Assembly: GCA_009103225.1 (NCBI GenBank)
Contig: RHPI01003389.1
Coordinates: forward strand, 178,785-242,784
Length of the DNA stretch: 64,000 bases
From: Chlorokybus atmophyticus
Lineage: Eukaryota > Streptophyta > Chlorokybophyceae > Chlorokybales > Chlorokybaceae
Reading direction: 5' to 3'
The translations under genes were made by a program, and so were the position numbers. Positions 12,088 to 23,465 of this stretch are shown piece after piece. Position 1 is the first letter of the stretch. Each line of letters starts with the position of its first letter. The notes under the pieces are model-generated. The model did not search any database. It had not been told where the DNA came from and worked only from the letters and a program-made list of their open reading frames with translations.

Positions 12088-12908
12088 GCTGCACGCAACG
12101 CCAGAGCAACGCAAACCCTACGTCAACAGCTTGACCAAAACGCCAGACAGCCAGCGCTAAGTAACCGGCACAGCTGCCAGCTGTGACCCCATGCTGGGCT
12201 GCGCCCCTTTTTCTAGGGTTTCACTGCAGGCAGGAGAGGAGCTTCTCTCCTAATACTACGACGCTTGCATGCACGAGGGAAAGCACTGCAACAACTAGAA
12301 CAAAGACCACCTCCATCCACTCGCGGCTCCTGTCGCCGACCAGCTCGACAATCACAGCGCCACGCCCGCCGCTGCTGGCATGCAATAATCTATATTTGAC
12401 AAACTGCTAGGCTGCTGATATCATTTAGATGTCTCGCAGATATCGAGGGGGGGGGATCCTGTGCAGCTGCCACGTGGCGGAGGTGGCGGCGGCGGTGGTG
12501 CTGCATGCGTAGGGCTGGCTTGTGCGTATACTGTTGAGGCAGGTTGGAGCTGGCAAGCTGGCTGGCTGGCTGCTGTAAACCCATGCCAGGCCTGGGCAGC
12601 ACAGGCTGCATCAGGAATGCACGCAGTTGGCAGCTACATGCATGGGGCTTGAGTGCAAGCATGTGCATGCGCTGTATTGTATAAGTCAAACGTGCTACTA
12701 TGGTGCTAGCACGGCAGAGTGTAGCAGGTTGTAGGCACGAAAGAGGGCTGCATCAGCAGCAAGCTGCAATCCTTGACAATGCAAACCACAGCGAAGCTAA
12801 GCTTCTTGTTTGCTACTGGAGGCTACAATTCCAGCTGAAGTGCGGTCGCTTGAGCTGCGGTTGGACAGCTTGATTGAGTTTACACTTGAGCAGAGTTCAG
12901 ACAGCAGG
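12088..12908. promoter_or_regulatory. divergent intergenic region between CDS1 and the ureide permease gene
   Basis: This 821-bp stretch separates two head-to-head start codons and must hold both promoters. It contains a G run and GGTGGCGG-type repeats near 12447-12505 and clusters of CTGGCTGGC near 12557-12575. No TATA-like element stands out. Open frames here are short and low in complexity. Confidence 0.4.
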
Positions 12909-15086
12909 ATGGATTGGGTGGCAGTGGCAATTCTGCTGGTAGCGCTGCTCTGTTTGGGCACCTGGCCAGCGTGCTTTGCTTGCAACGAGCGCCGTGGGCG
13001 TGTCCCCGCCCACACTTACATCGACTATGCTTGCGCCTTTGTCGTTACTGCCGTTGTCTGCGCTCTCGCACTGGGCAATAAGGAGTTCATCTCACAGGTA
13101 AGCAGCACAGGCACTCTTTTACTCGCATGCCGCTGTACGCAGTGGTCTGTTGCTGAAAGTACAGGCATGTTGTGTGGTTGTTCATCCAGCGCACATGCAC
13201 AGACTCATGCGTGTGGGTGCGCGACACAGACAACTCGCGCACACGCACGCGCGCACTCACTCGCGCGCGCATACCTTGTGTGCACACAATACTGCAGTCA
13301 GTTCACAGCCCGACAGTGCTGTGGGCTCACTGCAATGTTGACTCACCGCTACGCTGTAACATGCGACAGTTTGATGGAGCGGAGAGTCATTTGCATTTTC
13401 TCACTAGTATAGTGATGTGCTTCTGCTAAAGTGCATGGTTGACAGTTGTCTGAGAAGAATGGCGCCGCGGCATTGTGGGCAGCGTGCGGCGGCGTGCTGC
13501 TAATGTTGGGCAACATGAGCCTGCAGTACGGCGTTGCTCTTGTCGGCCTCGCAGTGTGCCTGCCCGTGCAAGCATCCCTTACTGTCATCATCGGTAGGTG
13601 CTTACCTGGTCGCACGCACGCAAGCATGCACACACAGACATGCGCATGCGTGCAGACATACATACAGAGGTGCGCACTTGCGTGGGCGCGCGTGCGTGCA
13701 TGCGCACACACACTTCTGTGAACACATGCATGCTGCATTAAGCTAGATAGCGTGCTTCAAGTGACAGTCCACATGTGTGTTCTCTCTCTCAGGCACCACT
13801 TGCAACTACTTGCTCGATGGCGGGCTCAACACACCCATTCCACTCTTCAGCGGTGTTGTCTGTTTTATTGCCGCCATTGCACTTGGCTGTCTGGCCCATC
13901 TTGCAGCAGCAAACAAGCGGCACGAGGAGCCTACTGTGAGACACGATAGAAACAACCACAGAAGTCCTGCCAATGACCAATGCGATGACAGGTTTGTAAA
14001 TTGGTTCAGGTCTCTGCTTGCTTCAATTGACCTAAGATAAGAACTGGCAACTTATCCTCTCACTCAATGCCGTCATCATAGCCCAAGCATGAAGCGGGAA
14101 GTGTCATTGCCGCTGCTTTTTGCATTGGAGCTGCGTACACATGGCGAAGAGCAGAAGACAGAGTTCGAGCAGGCAATGGAGCTGCCATGTGCCATAGAGT
14201 TGCCTGCTCGCTCGCAACCCTTGCAGATTGACTCTCAACACCAGTCAGTGCTTGAAGGTGCCACATCGCTGGTCCTTTGCCAACTCATGAGATGGCTGGC
14301 TGTGGTTGCTGATACCAGTCACAGGTGGCATCAATGCATTGCCAGGCAGGTCGCCAATGTTCGGGCTTGCCGTTGCGGCTGTGGGAGGCCTGTGCTTTGG
14401 CTTCTTCTCTCCGGCCTTCAACCTAGCCACCAACGATCAGCTTAACTTGCTCCCTGACGGTGTCGCCCCGCTGGTATGTTGATGCAACCAGTGTTTCAAT
14501 TGCCATGCATATGAGTGGAGCTCAACCATGTATGCGCATGAACACGCACCTGTACGCACATGCGCGTGCACGTGTCTCTCAAGTGCAGACGGTGTACACA
14601 GCATACTTCTACTTCTCGCTGGCCTTCTGGGGAGTTGCGCTAGCCGTAAATGTATGCCAGCTGTACAGGCCACCTTTTAGTGGTGCGAAGAGCAGCGTCA
14701 TGGCGTTCATGCACGACCACGAAGGCCGGCCGATGGCTATCCTGGCAGGTTTCATCTCCGGCCTGGGCAACGGGCTACAGTTTGTCGGCGGCCAGGCCGC
14801 AGGCTACGCTGCAGGTACGAGACTTGGCCCAACAGTATTGTTGTGTTCCCGCCTCTCACCTGCTTTGGTGCAATCTTATCATGTGGGGTTATGGCGTGTT
14901 TGTTGCTTGGCAGCGGACCTCGTGCAGGCGTATCCGCTGGTGTCCACTCTGTGGGGGATACTATGCTTCGGGGAGTTTCGCCGAGCCCCACGACGAGCCA
15001 ACATGCTGCTGGCCTCTATGTACATTGCGTACGGCATTGCTGTTGTTCTGCTTGCCATCTCCGCTAGGCCCAGGCCGTCAGATTGA
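12909..15086 (+). CDS. UPS: ureide permease family transporter
   Basis: Members of this plant family are proton-coupled carriers for allantoin, uracil and related oxo-heterocycles in cell membranes. Seven exons join in phase: 12909-13097, 13446-13593, 13793-13991, 14082-14257, 14325-14473, 14589-14814, 14914-15086, giving 419 residues. Family landmarks are LGTWPACFACNERRGR and HTYIDY in exon 1, GNMSLQYGVALVGLAVC in exon 2, GTTCNYLLD in exon 3, FFSPAFNLATNDQ in exon 5, GLGNGLQFVGGQAAGYAA in exon 6 and PLVSTLWGILCFGEFR in exon 7. Exon 4 encodes a hydrophilic loop unlike other members. The first ATG is taken as the start; an open frame without ATG extends 99 bp further upstream. The substrate is inferred from the family only. 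It converges on the AP-3 beta gene, 287 bp away. Confidence 0.93.
13182..13290. repeat. alternating purine-pyrimidine tract in UPS intron 1
   Basis: CACACACGCACGCGCGCACTCGCGCGCGC-like DNA fills the end of the first intron. A similar tract lies at 13604-13725 in intron 2. Such tracts can adopt Z-DNA. They produce spurious frames in all directions. Confidence 0.75.
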
Positions 15087-15373
15087 TGTGTGCAAAGGCT
15101 GGCAGTCAATCAGATACCAGCGTGCGCTTCTTGTTTGCCAGAGATATATATTCATTCAATGTACAAAGTATGCAATGCGGTGCACATGTTGAATGAATGC
15201 TTATGCAGCAAATTTGTTGACGCAGCTGACTCTGCCTGAGTACAGACACTAGCACAGTGCCTCTGCATATATGCATATGCGTTGTGCAAAAAAGTGTCAA
15301 CTCACGCCGCTGGCTCAATTGTACACATGCACATGGCAACAGTAGTGCGCAGATGCAATCTCTGAGGGGCACA

Positions 15374-18300
15374 TCACGTCTCATTGAGAAAGTCCTCAAG
15401 CTGCTGTCGTGCCAACTGAGCAGTCAATTCATCGCTAACAGGTTTTACCGGTGTCGACTGTTGCTGCCGCCTGCTGGATGTCGGACTTGCGCGTGATGTT
15501 GAAGCAGTTTCATCGACCGCAGCATCCACACTGGCTGCGTCAGCTTCCTCTTGCGAGCGACCGAGCAGTGGGGTTGCGGCATGCCTGCGTAGAGGTTAAG
15601 GTAGTGTGTTAGCATTTACTACTGTATGCTGTAAGTGGTATAGGTGTGGGGCGCGCGCGCGTGCATGCGGGCGTGCATGTGCATGTGCGTGCGCGTGCGC
15701 GTGTCTTCTGTAATTGCGTGTGTGCTGATGTTACATGTCCAATGATATGCGTGCTTGCATGCAATTGCCCCTTGAGCAGCCCTTGCACATGCTCACGCAA
15801 GCGCATGCGCACGCACACGTGGCATCTTGTCACAGATTAAGCTGAACGCAGAGAGACATTGAGTGCGCACCTATCATCCGGCGATATTGCTGCTCGCTGT
15901 AACGACAGGTCTACCGATGACGCGCCTGGTATGTCCAAAGGGGGACTTGACATCTGCGGCCAGCCTTAGTTAGTTCCCACTTGAAACATAGCCAGCAAGC
16001 CTGCACCTGCACTGTGTGCTTGATAGTATCAACATACCAGGTCAAAGCTGTCATCCTGCAAGAAATCTTCCAGCTGCTGCGCCAAGGACGTGACGATCGG
16101 TGCTTCTGCTGCAGCAAAAGGCAATGGTGACGGCGATGGTGCGGCGGCGGCAGCAGCAGTCGATGGCGACTCAAACTCCACCACGCGCTGGACTGCAGGC
16201 TTGGATACTGGCAGCTGATCAGAGGGAGAACTTCTAACCTGCATGTAAACAAATACATCAATAAACAATGGTTCAACGCAACAACGACACAACAGACAGC
16301 CTTATGTAGTGTAATGTTCGTGTGGGTGTACTATCTAGATGAGACTGTTCTGCCACTGAAAACACACAAAGGAATACCGTTGAGTCTGCTTGTTCGGAAA
16401 ACGGGGGCACGGGCTCGTATCCGGGAGCTTTGTGCCCGACGCTCAACGATAGAGTGTTCAATGCGAGGGCTTTGTCGGTCACCGCGGCTGAGGACAGTTT
16501 GGGCGTGGGCCGGGGAGTGAGAAAGATCATTTGAGCCAGCTGGCGGAAGTCATCATCGTTGCTTTGCTCGCCGTTTGTCACTCGTAGCAGTGATAGCGCA
16601 CGGATCGTGCGAGATCGGTCTCGTACATCGAAGCTCTCGTCCAAATCAGCTTGGTCCAGAATGTAATCAAACACTCTTATAAACCGGTCCGGGTCGCGTG
16701 CGTACAGCTTTGCGGAGCTATTGAGCACCTGACCGTATCAAGGAGGTTAAGTTTTATTGCATTGCAGAGGAACATCAGGTTGGAACAGGTGACGCGTGTG
16801 ATATACCAGTTTGTTAGTACCTCCAACTTGGTGGCGACACTCTCTGAAGCAAAGCTGCGCGCCAACCGCTTCAGAGCCATGGTGGCGCTGGCTTGCATCT
16901 CAGCACTGATGCCACAAAGCTCACCTGCATACAGCAAGCAAGGTAATGCGCGTGCACAGAAAACAGAGCACCAGTGTGAGCTTGAGTGTGAAATTCTGTC
17001 CCCTGACCTGCCATCCAAGCCACCACTGCACGGACATGGTTGACTTGCAGCAGGTGAGCGCCCCCCACCAGTCGCTCCAGCATGGCCATATGATCCTGCG
17101 AAACAAGCATGTACATAGTGTGCGCGTCTGTTGGCATTCTCATTTATATACACAATGTAGATACGCTGTGTGCAACATAACAATATACCTGAGGCTGAAG
17201 CATTGTCAACGCCCTAATGACAGTGATGCTCTCAATGCCAACAGCCTCATTCTGCCCAATGGCAAGTCTCAACAACCCTGGGAAAGCAGCATATCAGTTT
17301 TGGTTGTCTTGAGTTGTTTCATGACTGCATGGCCATCAGCACCTCTCGCACAGCTTGGGGCGATGTGCGGCAGTCTTGATGCGCAGCGTCCAATCGCACG
17401 GATGGTAGCGATGACAAACAACTTGTCGGGATCATGAAGGTACACCTGTTGGCGTGGATGTGTATACTGTGTGCACGCTGTAACCCCATTCATCATGGTG
17501 TGTATAATGTGTGCACGCTGTCGCATCATACCTGGAATTCCCTCAGAGTGTCTGCAATGTTGAAGTCATTCGCTATGCACGAGAGTATTTCCAGTTTCAA
17601 GACTTTGACGAAGCGCGGCTCGTTGGCAAGAATGAAGAAGTCATGGTAGAAGTCTTGAAAGAGCTGAGGGTGCTCGCTACAGACCAGAGATATGTTCTGC
17701 AAAGCCAGGTACTTCACCTCTCTGCGCAGAAGATCAAGTTTATGAGTGGACAGAGGCATGCATCACTGTGGTATGCGCACACTGCTTGCGCATAATACAC
17801 GAACATGCATACACATTTGCGCGTGTGTACATGTACTTGTAACAGATTGTTGGGCTTGCGTGTCCTTGTAAAATGTGCGCGCGAGCACATGTGTTCGTGT
17901 GCATCTATTGCAAGGCATAGTGCATGTAATCGTGACTTTTTACATTTTCACTCTGTACAACATGCCAACTGTGGGGTTGAAGGAGTTCAAGACCGGGGTG
18001 TATCACCTGCTGGTCCCATGCAGCAGGAAGACCATTGGCGCGGCAATCTCAGTCAGAGCATCCAGGGGTGCTATGTAATAGTACAAGCTGGCGACCGCCA
18101 TCACGACCGCGGCATTGGCTGCTTGAAGCAGCGGCCGAGTGCATCGCAACAGCAAGTGATGGTCATCCTGAGCGAGGGCACAGTCAAGTATGACGTGTCA
18201 TGATGAAAAACACATCTCTGGACTTGGTTATGAGATGTTGACATGCGTGTTGTAATCACTTGCACCTGCAGCTTGGGTGGCTTCTCCGAGTTCTTATTGG

Positions 18301-20406
18301 GGTCCACAAACTGTGTTCTCGCATAGTGCTGAAGGACTCTCATTGCAACAATCTGCGCAAGATAAATGTCGACTTAGTTGCAAATCAGCACGCGCACGTG
18401 CAAGCACATGTATCCATAACTCTACCTGTCCCCAGCCGTCAAAATCAGGAAGGTTGCTGCATATCCGCCGGTACTGTTTGTGGAGCAGGTCGAAGCGATC
18501 TGGGCAAACCTGCAAGAAGGCCGATAGCGCGCTTCCCAACACCATCGTCGCGCCGTCCGCGAGGAGGGTCGCGATGGTATCAGTTAGCGTGGCCGCTTGC
18601 GAGCGGTCCAAATCAAACACCTGCCATGTTGAACTTTGCTGATGTTGGGAGCGTATATGTGTGCATGCGCGTGCGCGAGCATGTGTGCGTGTGTGCGTGC
18701 ACGAATAGGTGTGTATGTGCCTGTGTGTACGCGTGTGTTTGTGCGATCACTCAATCCATCATGCTGATGAATAAGCTGCCAACTCTATCTGACTATCTGC
18801 AGCCTGACCTTGGGAATGGCATGAGCGGCTGCTTTGCGTACATAAGGGGAGGGGTCAACGGCGCACTTCTGGATGGCCAGAACAACCTGGCAAAGCACAC
18901 AACTCGTTGTGCTTGCTTCCCACCTTTCGACTGATGGACAAAACTCTTCACAAGTGCCCATAACACAATTGCCATACCAAGTTCACTATGATGTGCACGC
19001 GTATAGACGACAACGCTCGCAGCGCCAACGCGCGAATCAACGGGTTGGGATCATTCAAATCCTGTGAGACAACAACCAATGTTGATTTGAATGACAACAG
19101 CAGTAAACCTAGTCGCAACACAACAGCAGTAGTAGCCAACACCTTCTGGAAGGTGTTTATGCAGAGCAGAGCCTCGTCGGGTTTCTTCTCGGCGTAGTGT
19201 GCGACGTACACGTAGACGAGGCGGCGCACCTCGAGAGACTGACTCACGATGTTCTTCACGGCGTACGGGAAGAAGAAGGACATGTCGTCGCCCATTGACA
19301 TCATCTGTCACAGCAAAACAAGCAAATGTAACACACGCACGCCAAGGAGCAAACACAGTAGTGACAAGTCACATGTAACAATAACAGGCCAATATGGCTG
19401 ATGTTGCTAACATATACCAACCACTTGTCACACAACCTGAACGCCAATGGTGGTATGTGATATATGAATGTGATTAACATGTCATGCATACCGTCACCGT
19501 TGTGTGTGTGCAGCACACACACAACGGTGTTGTACTGGCCCTCTCGCTGCACACACACGTCAACACACGCCCGTGCGCGCGTGCTTTCGAGAACGTGAAC
19601 AGCACAACACAACCAAACATCTACACTGCAAGTGTTGTGTTTACAGCGATGAGGCGCTTGAGGCCTTGTATCTTCTCCGGCGCGAACGACGAGTCCAACA
19701 GAGCGCGCAGCTCGGCCCCGTTGCCGCTGGCGCCGGCGCTGCCGTCCTCGTCAAAGTACTGCGCGTCGCCTCCGACACGACCGAGAATGCCCGACATGGC
19801 GTTCCTGGCATGCATATAGGAAGTTGTTGTGACCAAAGAAAGCACATACATGAGTGTCAACTCCGTTCAACTGACTAGTGCGTGAGAGCATTCGAGTCTT
19901 GCTGAGAGCGCACACATATGCACACGCACACACGTGTGCGCGCAACAATGGGGCTCGATCTCTGCAAGTAGCGGAGCAAAACAAACAACTGAACCCCAAG
20001 CAACACGCATCGCACTTCACAATGCTGATACTGACACGCAGAGTGCAATCTCAGCATCGCGACTGGCGTCACTGGCCCGTTGCCCCCAAAATGTTGTGCT
20101 GAGGTGCATGCGGGTCACAAACACCACCAACCAGCGCGATCGACCTCAGTTGTATGCATGACACGGATGCATACAAGGGGACAGGAGGGTGCATGCATGC
20201 ATGCTCAGCTGACACACAATTGCAGCAGGTTGAACTGACTGGATTTGATCCCCAAGTTGTTGCAAGCAAAGGCAAAGTGAAGTGAAGTGAAATGAAGTGA
20301 ATGTGAACACACACCGTCTGGAATCTATTGACTGTTTCAGGGCAAGGTGGGCTTGCGCTGCGGCTGCTGTGGCCTCGTTGATGAACAGCTGCGCCCCGTG
20401 ATCCAT
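15374..20406 (-). CDS. AP3B: AP-3 adaptor complex beta subunit
   Basis: Large subunit of the AP-3 coat, which sorts cargo from endosome or Golgi to vacuole-type compartments. Seventeen exons join in phase (start-end on minus strand): 20406-20315, 19804-19645, 19304-19143, 19061-18978, 18886-18809, 18620-18426, 18352-18266, 18167-18007, 17721-17532, 17445-17343, 17277-17189, 17095-17008, 16924-16821, 16728-16378, 16238-16038, 15896-15871, 15584-15374; 793 residues. The adaptin trunk is clear: GDAQYFDEDG, then FFPYAVKNIVSQSLEVRRLV, DPSPYVRKAAAHAIPK, QVCPDRFDLLHKQYRRIC, MRVLQHYARTQFV, RPLLQAANAAVVMAVASLYY, KVLKLEILSCIAND and FDVRDRSRTIRALSLL. The tail after about residue 650 is low in complexity and has no appendage ear. 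The 26-nt exon 16 is required because its neighbours have incompatible phases. The start ATG at 20406 gives a short leader; other starts are possible. Confidence 0.94.
15640..15730. repeat. TG/CG alternating tract in AP3B intron 16
   Basis: GGCGCGCGCGCGTGCATGCG and following TGCATGTGCGTGCGCG words. It has the same character as the tracts in other introns. Confidence 0.7.
18648..18752. repeat. TG/CG alternating tract in AP3B intron 5
   Basis: TATGTGTGCATGCGCGTGCGCGAGCATGTG-type sequence within the intron between the exons at 18886-18809 and 18620-18426. Confidence 0.7.
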
Positions 20407-21393
20407 CCTCCACGCACCACCATCAAGAGGCAGAATTTGCCACTCCAACTTCTTCTAGCTCACATGTTATCAAACACATACATACAAGAATCCTCAGTCT
20501 CTATCTAGCAGCAGCACCTCTCGCCAACAACATCATGCAGCCGTCAAGCTTGAAACAGCAAGCGGCATGTACACCGCCAAGGCTACTGTCTAAGCTGCAT
20601 GCTCCGCCTCCTCCTGCTTCTCCTACTCCTCGTCTTCGTCATGTGCTTCTTGACCCTCCTTGTCCTCGTCCTCCACCTCCGCCTCCGCCTCCGCCTCCGC
20701 CACTCTCCGCCAGACTCTGCCACATGTGCACAAGCATGCTTGCACAGGCAGTCGTCCAGGGCGGCAGCGGCGGCGGCTTGGTGTGAGCTTTGGACGTCGT
20801 GGTTGTCGTCGTAGTCGTCGTCAGTGTTAAGGTTGTCGTCCAGGTCAGCTGTAGCAGGCGCTGCGTGGTTGGCATGGGCAGCCGGCGCTGGCCTACTCTG
20901 GTGCAGCTGCACAAGGCGAAAAAGGTGGGTGGCTGTACAGCTGCTGAAAGCTGCTTGTATTCACGTGCTTGCTGCTTTCTTTTGTTTGATTACAACCTCT
21001 TCAATCAAATCCTGCTTTGATGGCGTCAATTGGGGGCGTGGTGAGTGAAAGCCAAGGCTGGGGTGTAGTTGATCTTACGCCCCCCCCCCCCCCCCCCNNN
21101 NNNNNNNNNNNNNNNNNNNNNNNNNNNNNNNNNNNNNNNCCCCCCCCCCCCCCCTTCATTCAGACGCGGTGTGCACATCTGTGCAGGGATCGCTGCCCGC
21201 TAATTGTCCCTTGGTGTGTTGGTGTGCCCTCCAACAGATCCCCTCTCTTGTGCTCTTGCTTGAGCCATTGTCGTGAGCCAATTGCACTCGCTGATTGTGC
21301 TGCTGTCTTGTCTGCATGAAACAACTGCGTTGGACTGATGGGGGGGAGGGGGGTGGGGAGGGGATGGTGGGTGACGTTGGTGTCGTGCAACAG
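20407..21393. other. intergenic, low complexity, with assembly gap
   Basis: This contains the 5' flank of AP3B and the unknown 5' part of the DUF971 gene. Near 20600-20715 CTC/CCG triplet repeats give a poly-Pro frame on one strand and a poly-Arg frame on the other. Neither looks like a protein. ATGGCGTCAATTGGGGGCGTG followed by GTGAGT at 21018-21044 could be a small first exon of the DUF971 gene, but this is a guess. Confidence 0.4.
21080..21153. other. assembly gap inside a poly-C run
   Basis: Forty-two N (21098-21139) are flanked by C homopolymers on both sides (21080-21097 and 21140-21153). The gap size is arbitrary, so distances across it cannot be trusted. Confidence 0.95.
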
Positions 21394-22290
21394 ATGTTGG
21401 AGGTGCACTTTGACAACGGCCGCAGCTTCAACTTACCCGCGGAGCTCCTCAGAGTTGAAAGCCCTTCCGCGCTCAACCGCAGGGTCAGTATACACTAAAT
21501 GTTAGTTGCAGATTACATGCGGGCTGAGCTCGGGTTAGAAAGGGTATAATTGGTGTTGACTATGTATAGCAGCTTGGCTCACTATGTGTTCCCGCATGCG
21601 GAACAGCGTGTATGCGCATGCATGTGTGTGTGCTAGAGTTGGTATGGTTGTGCATGCGTGTGCCTGGCTCGCAGTGTGCGTGCGAGCACGTTGACGGGTT
21701 GTTTCGCTCTATGCAGGTGGTATCGGGGAGGAGGCATGTCGGCATCATGGGGGTTGAGTCGGTTGGCAACTACGGTGTACGGTACGAGCACACATCTGTG
21801 TGCATGTGTTCTCACACGCATGTTTGTGCATCCACCTTGCACGCACTTAAGCCAGGCATAGCAGATATTAAGACCCAGCAACTCTGTACATCACATCATA
21901 TACACATAACTGGTGCTGTGGTCTTTTGTCAACTGCAATTCTTGATGGACAACTTATAAACGCACACATACACATTGACACATCAATGTTATATGCAGTT
22001 GTATCAAGGCACCTAGCACAGCACAGTATAGTGCTGTGCTGCATCTATACGACGTCGGTCATGTGGTTGATGACGAAAGATGTTGCATTCTAACATGAGC
22101 GAGTATGCGCAGACTCATGTTTGACGACTTGCACGACACGGGCATATACACTTGGGATTTCATATACAATCTCGGTGACAACAAGTTCGGGCGAATCCGC
22201 CAGTACTTGTGCTCATTGAAGCGTGCGGGACTTAGCAGGGATTCACTCAAACCCACGAAGCAGCGCCCCGACACAACGCGCCCAACATAG
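21394..22290 (+). CDS. DUF971 (GBBH-like N-terminal domain) protein, 5' end uncertain
   Basis: A small beta-rich domain found alone or fused to the iron-sulfur carrier Mrp/ApbC or to gamma-butyrobetaine hydroxylases; its role as a stand-alone protein is not known to me. Three exons join in phase: 21394-21483, 21717-21781, 22113-22290. Landmarks in order are VHFDNGRSFNLPAELLRVES, the SPSA that follows, GVESVGNYGVR and FDDLHDTGIYTWDF, the complete domain. The first exon starts right after an acceptor (CAACAG) with an ATG. Either this ATG or a small upstream exon supplies the N-terminus, and any transit peptide would lie upstream near the assembly gap. The C-terminal 30 residues are basic and non-conserved. 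Its TAG at 22288-22290 is one base from the stop of the opposing gene. Confidence 0.85.
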
Positions 22291-22291
22291 T

Positions 22292-23093
22292 CTAAGCTTT
22301 CTGCTGTCTTTGGGTGAGGAACTTCCATGACACAACAAGGCTGGCGGGAACCACTGCGAAGGTCGCTGCGCGGAGAGTCTCTTCGGTGGCGGGAGAAATG
22401 GCTCCTATTCGGGACCAATCGCCACTGTATCTGTCATACATGACACGACGAAAGTGAACACAACAACAGGAGGTAATGTAGCAACGAGGAAAGGCGCATA
22501 CGCACAGGCAGAAGCATGTGCACGCACACACAAGCCTTCGCACGCATGCACGCACGGGTCAAGTGGCTGCTGATATGTGGATTTTGTGTGTAGGTCATGT
22601 GCGTATGTGTACCCAGCGTCGATGAAGCCGGCGTCAAAGACGAGCACCGCCGCAAGGGCCAGCAGCTTGCTTTTGCTTAAGGATTGCGATGGTGGTGTTG
22701 AGGGCTTTGTGCTGTTGGAGCCTGAGTCTTGCTTAGCTGACATGCGAGCCGGTTGCTTCACATCTGCCTGTTGGTGGGTGGGTGGGTGGGCCCGCATGTG
22801 CACTTGTATATGCGCGCGCATGCGTGTGCATGCTCGACTGTGTGTTTGCTTAGCCATACTTGTTGTTGTTGGAGTTGTGTTGTATTCAAGCAACTCTGGA
22901 GCGCTACTCGGCGTAAAATGCATGCAAAGACACATGCATTGCGTTCATGCATGAGACCTGCGCTGGGAGCTGTGTCCTGCGGTTGCCGTTGCGATGAGGT
23001 TGACATTGCATCCTCTGGCCTGCCAAGCGAGAAAGACGTCAAGTCATCTTCACAGTCTGTCATGACCTCATCAATGCGCAAATTGTAAGCACG
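22292..23093 (-). CDS. small membrane protein with YSGDWSRIG motif, 5' end missing
   Basis: Three exons join in phase: 23093-22958, 22763-22613, 22430-22292. The C-terminal 65 residues hold two hydrophobic segments, LLALAAVLVFDAGFIDAG and TFAVVPASLVVSWKFL. They flank the motif YSGDWSRIGAISPATEETLR, whose first residues are split by the last intron. I recall this arrangement from short predicted plastid proteins of land plants (DUF7887-like), function unknown; the name should be confirmed. The preceding region is acidic then Ser/Thr/Pro-rich, as in the mature part behind a transit peptide. The first coding exon is not certain; MSLAAAVLPIGCT at 23725-23686, followed by GTGAGG, is a weak candidate and its phase does not match directly. 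Confidence 0.68.
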
Positions 23094-23377
23094 CTATAAC
23101 CGTCCTACGCAGCTGTGTGTTGCACAGCTTGGGCACATGCATGCCAGTTTGTCGCACAATTGCAGAAAGTTTGAAAAAAGTAAGTTGGGCATTGGGTAGG
23201 AAGCAACACAATAAACAAAGTGAAGGCATGGTGGTGGCATAATGACCCACATGCGCACGCACTTGCAGTTCTGCCTGGCAGTGCATGCGCGTGAAAACCA
23301 ATGCTACGTGCATAGCATCAAGAGCAGACAGATATTTGTCAGTGCTATATTCACACTGCGTTCCGTCATCCACTGCT

Positions 23378-23465
23378 ACGGCACAAATGTATATCCAATA
23401 TACTAGAGGCTCAGTATAGTATACAGGTTGTACGTTTGTGCCGTTGCATTGGATACTGAGCCTCT
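23378..23465. repeat. two interleaved inverted repeats
   Basis: ACGGCACAAA (23378-23387) pairs with TTTGTGCCGT (23435-23444). AGAGGCTCAGTAT (23405-23417) pairs with ATACTGAGCCTCT (23453-23465). Arms are perfect and occur in the order A-B-A'-B', which cannot form two independent hairpins. They lie 5' of the small membrane protein exons and could be in its 5' region or an intron. Confidence 0.8.

Noticed and set aside
12810-12908. Longer N-terminus for the ureide permease
   Set aside because: The frame is open upstream but has only a TTG; the first ATG at 12909 lies directly before the first membrane segment, as in the family.
20535-20914. Poly-Pro frame (+) and Asp- then Arg-rich frame (-)
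   Set aside because: Triplet repeats of CTC/CCG and GTC open several frames at once. No splice chain or homology supports any.
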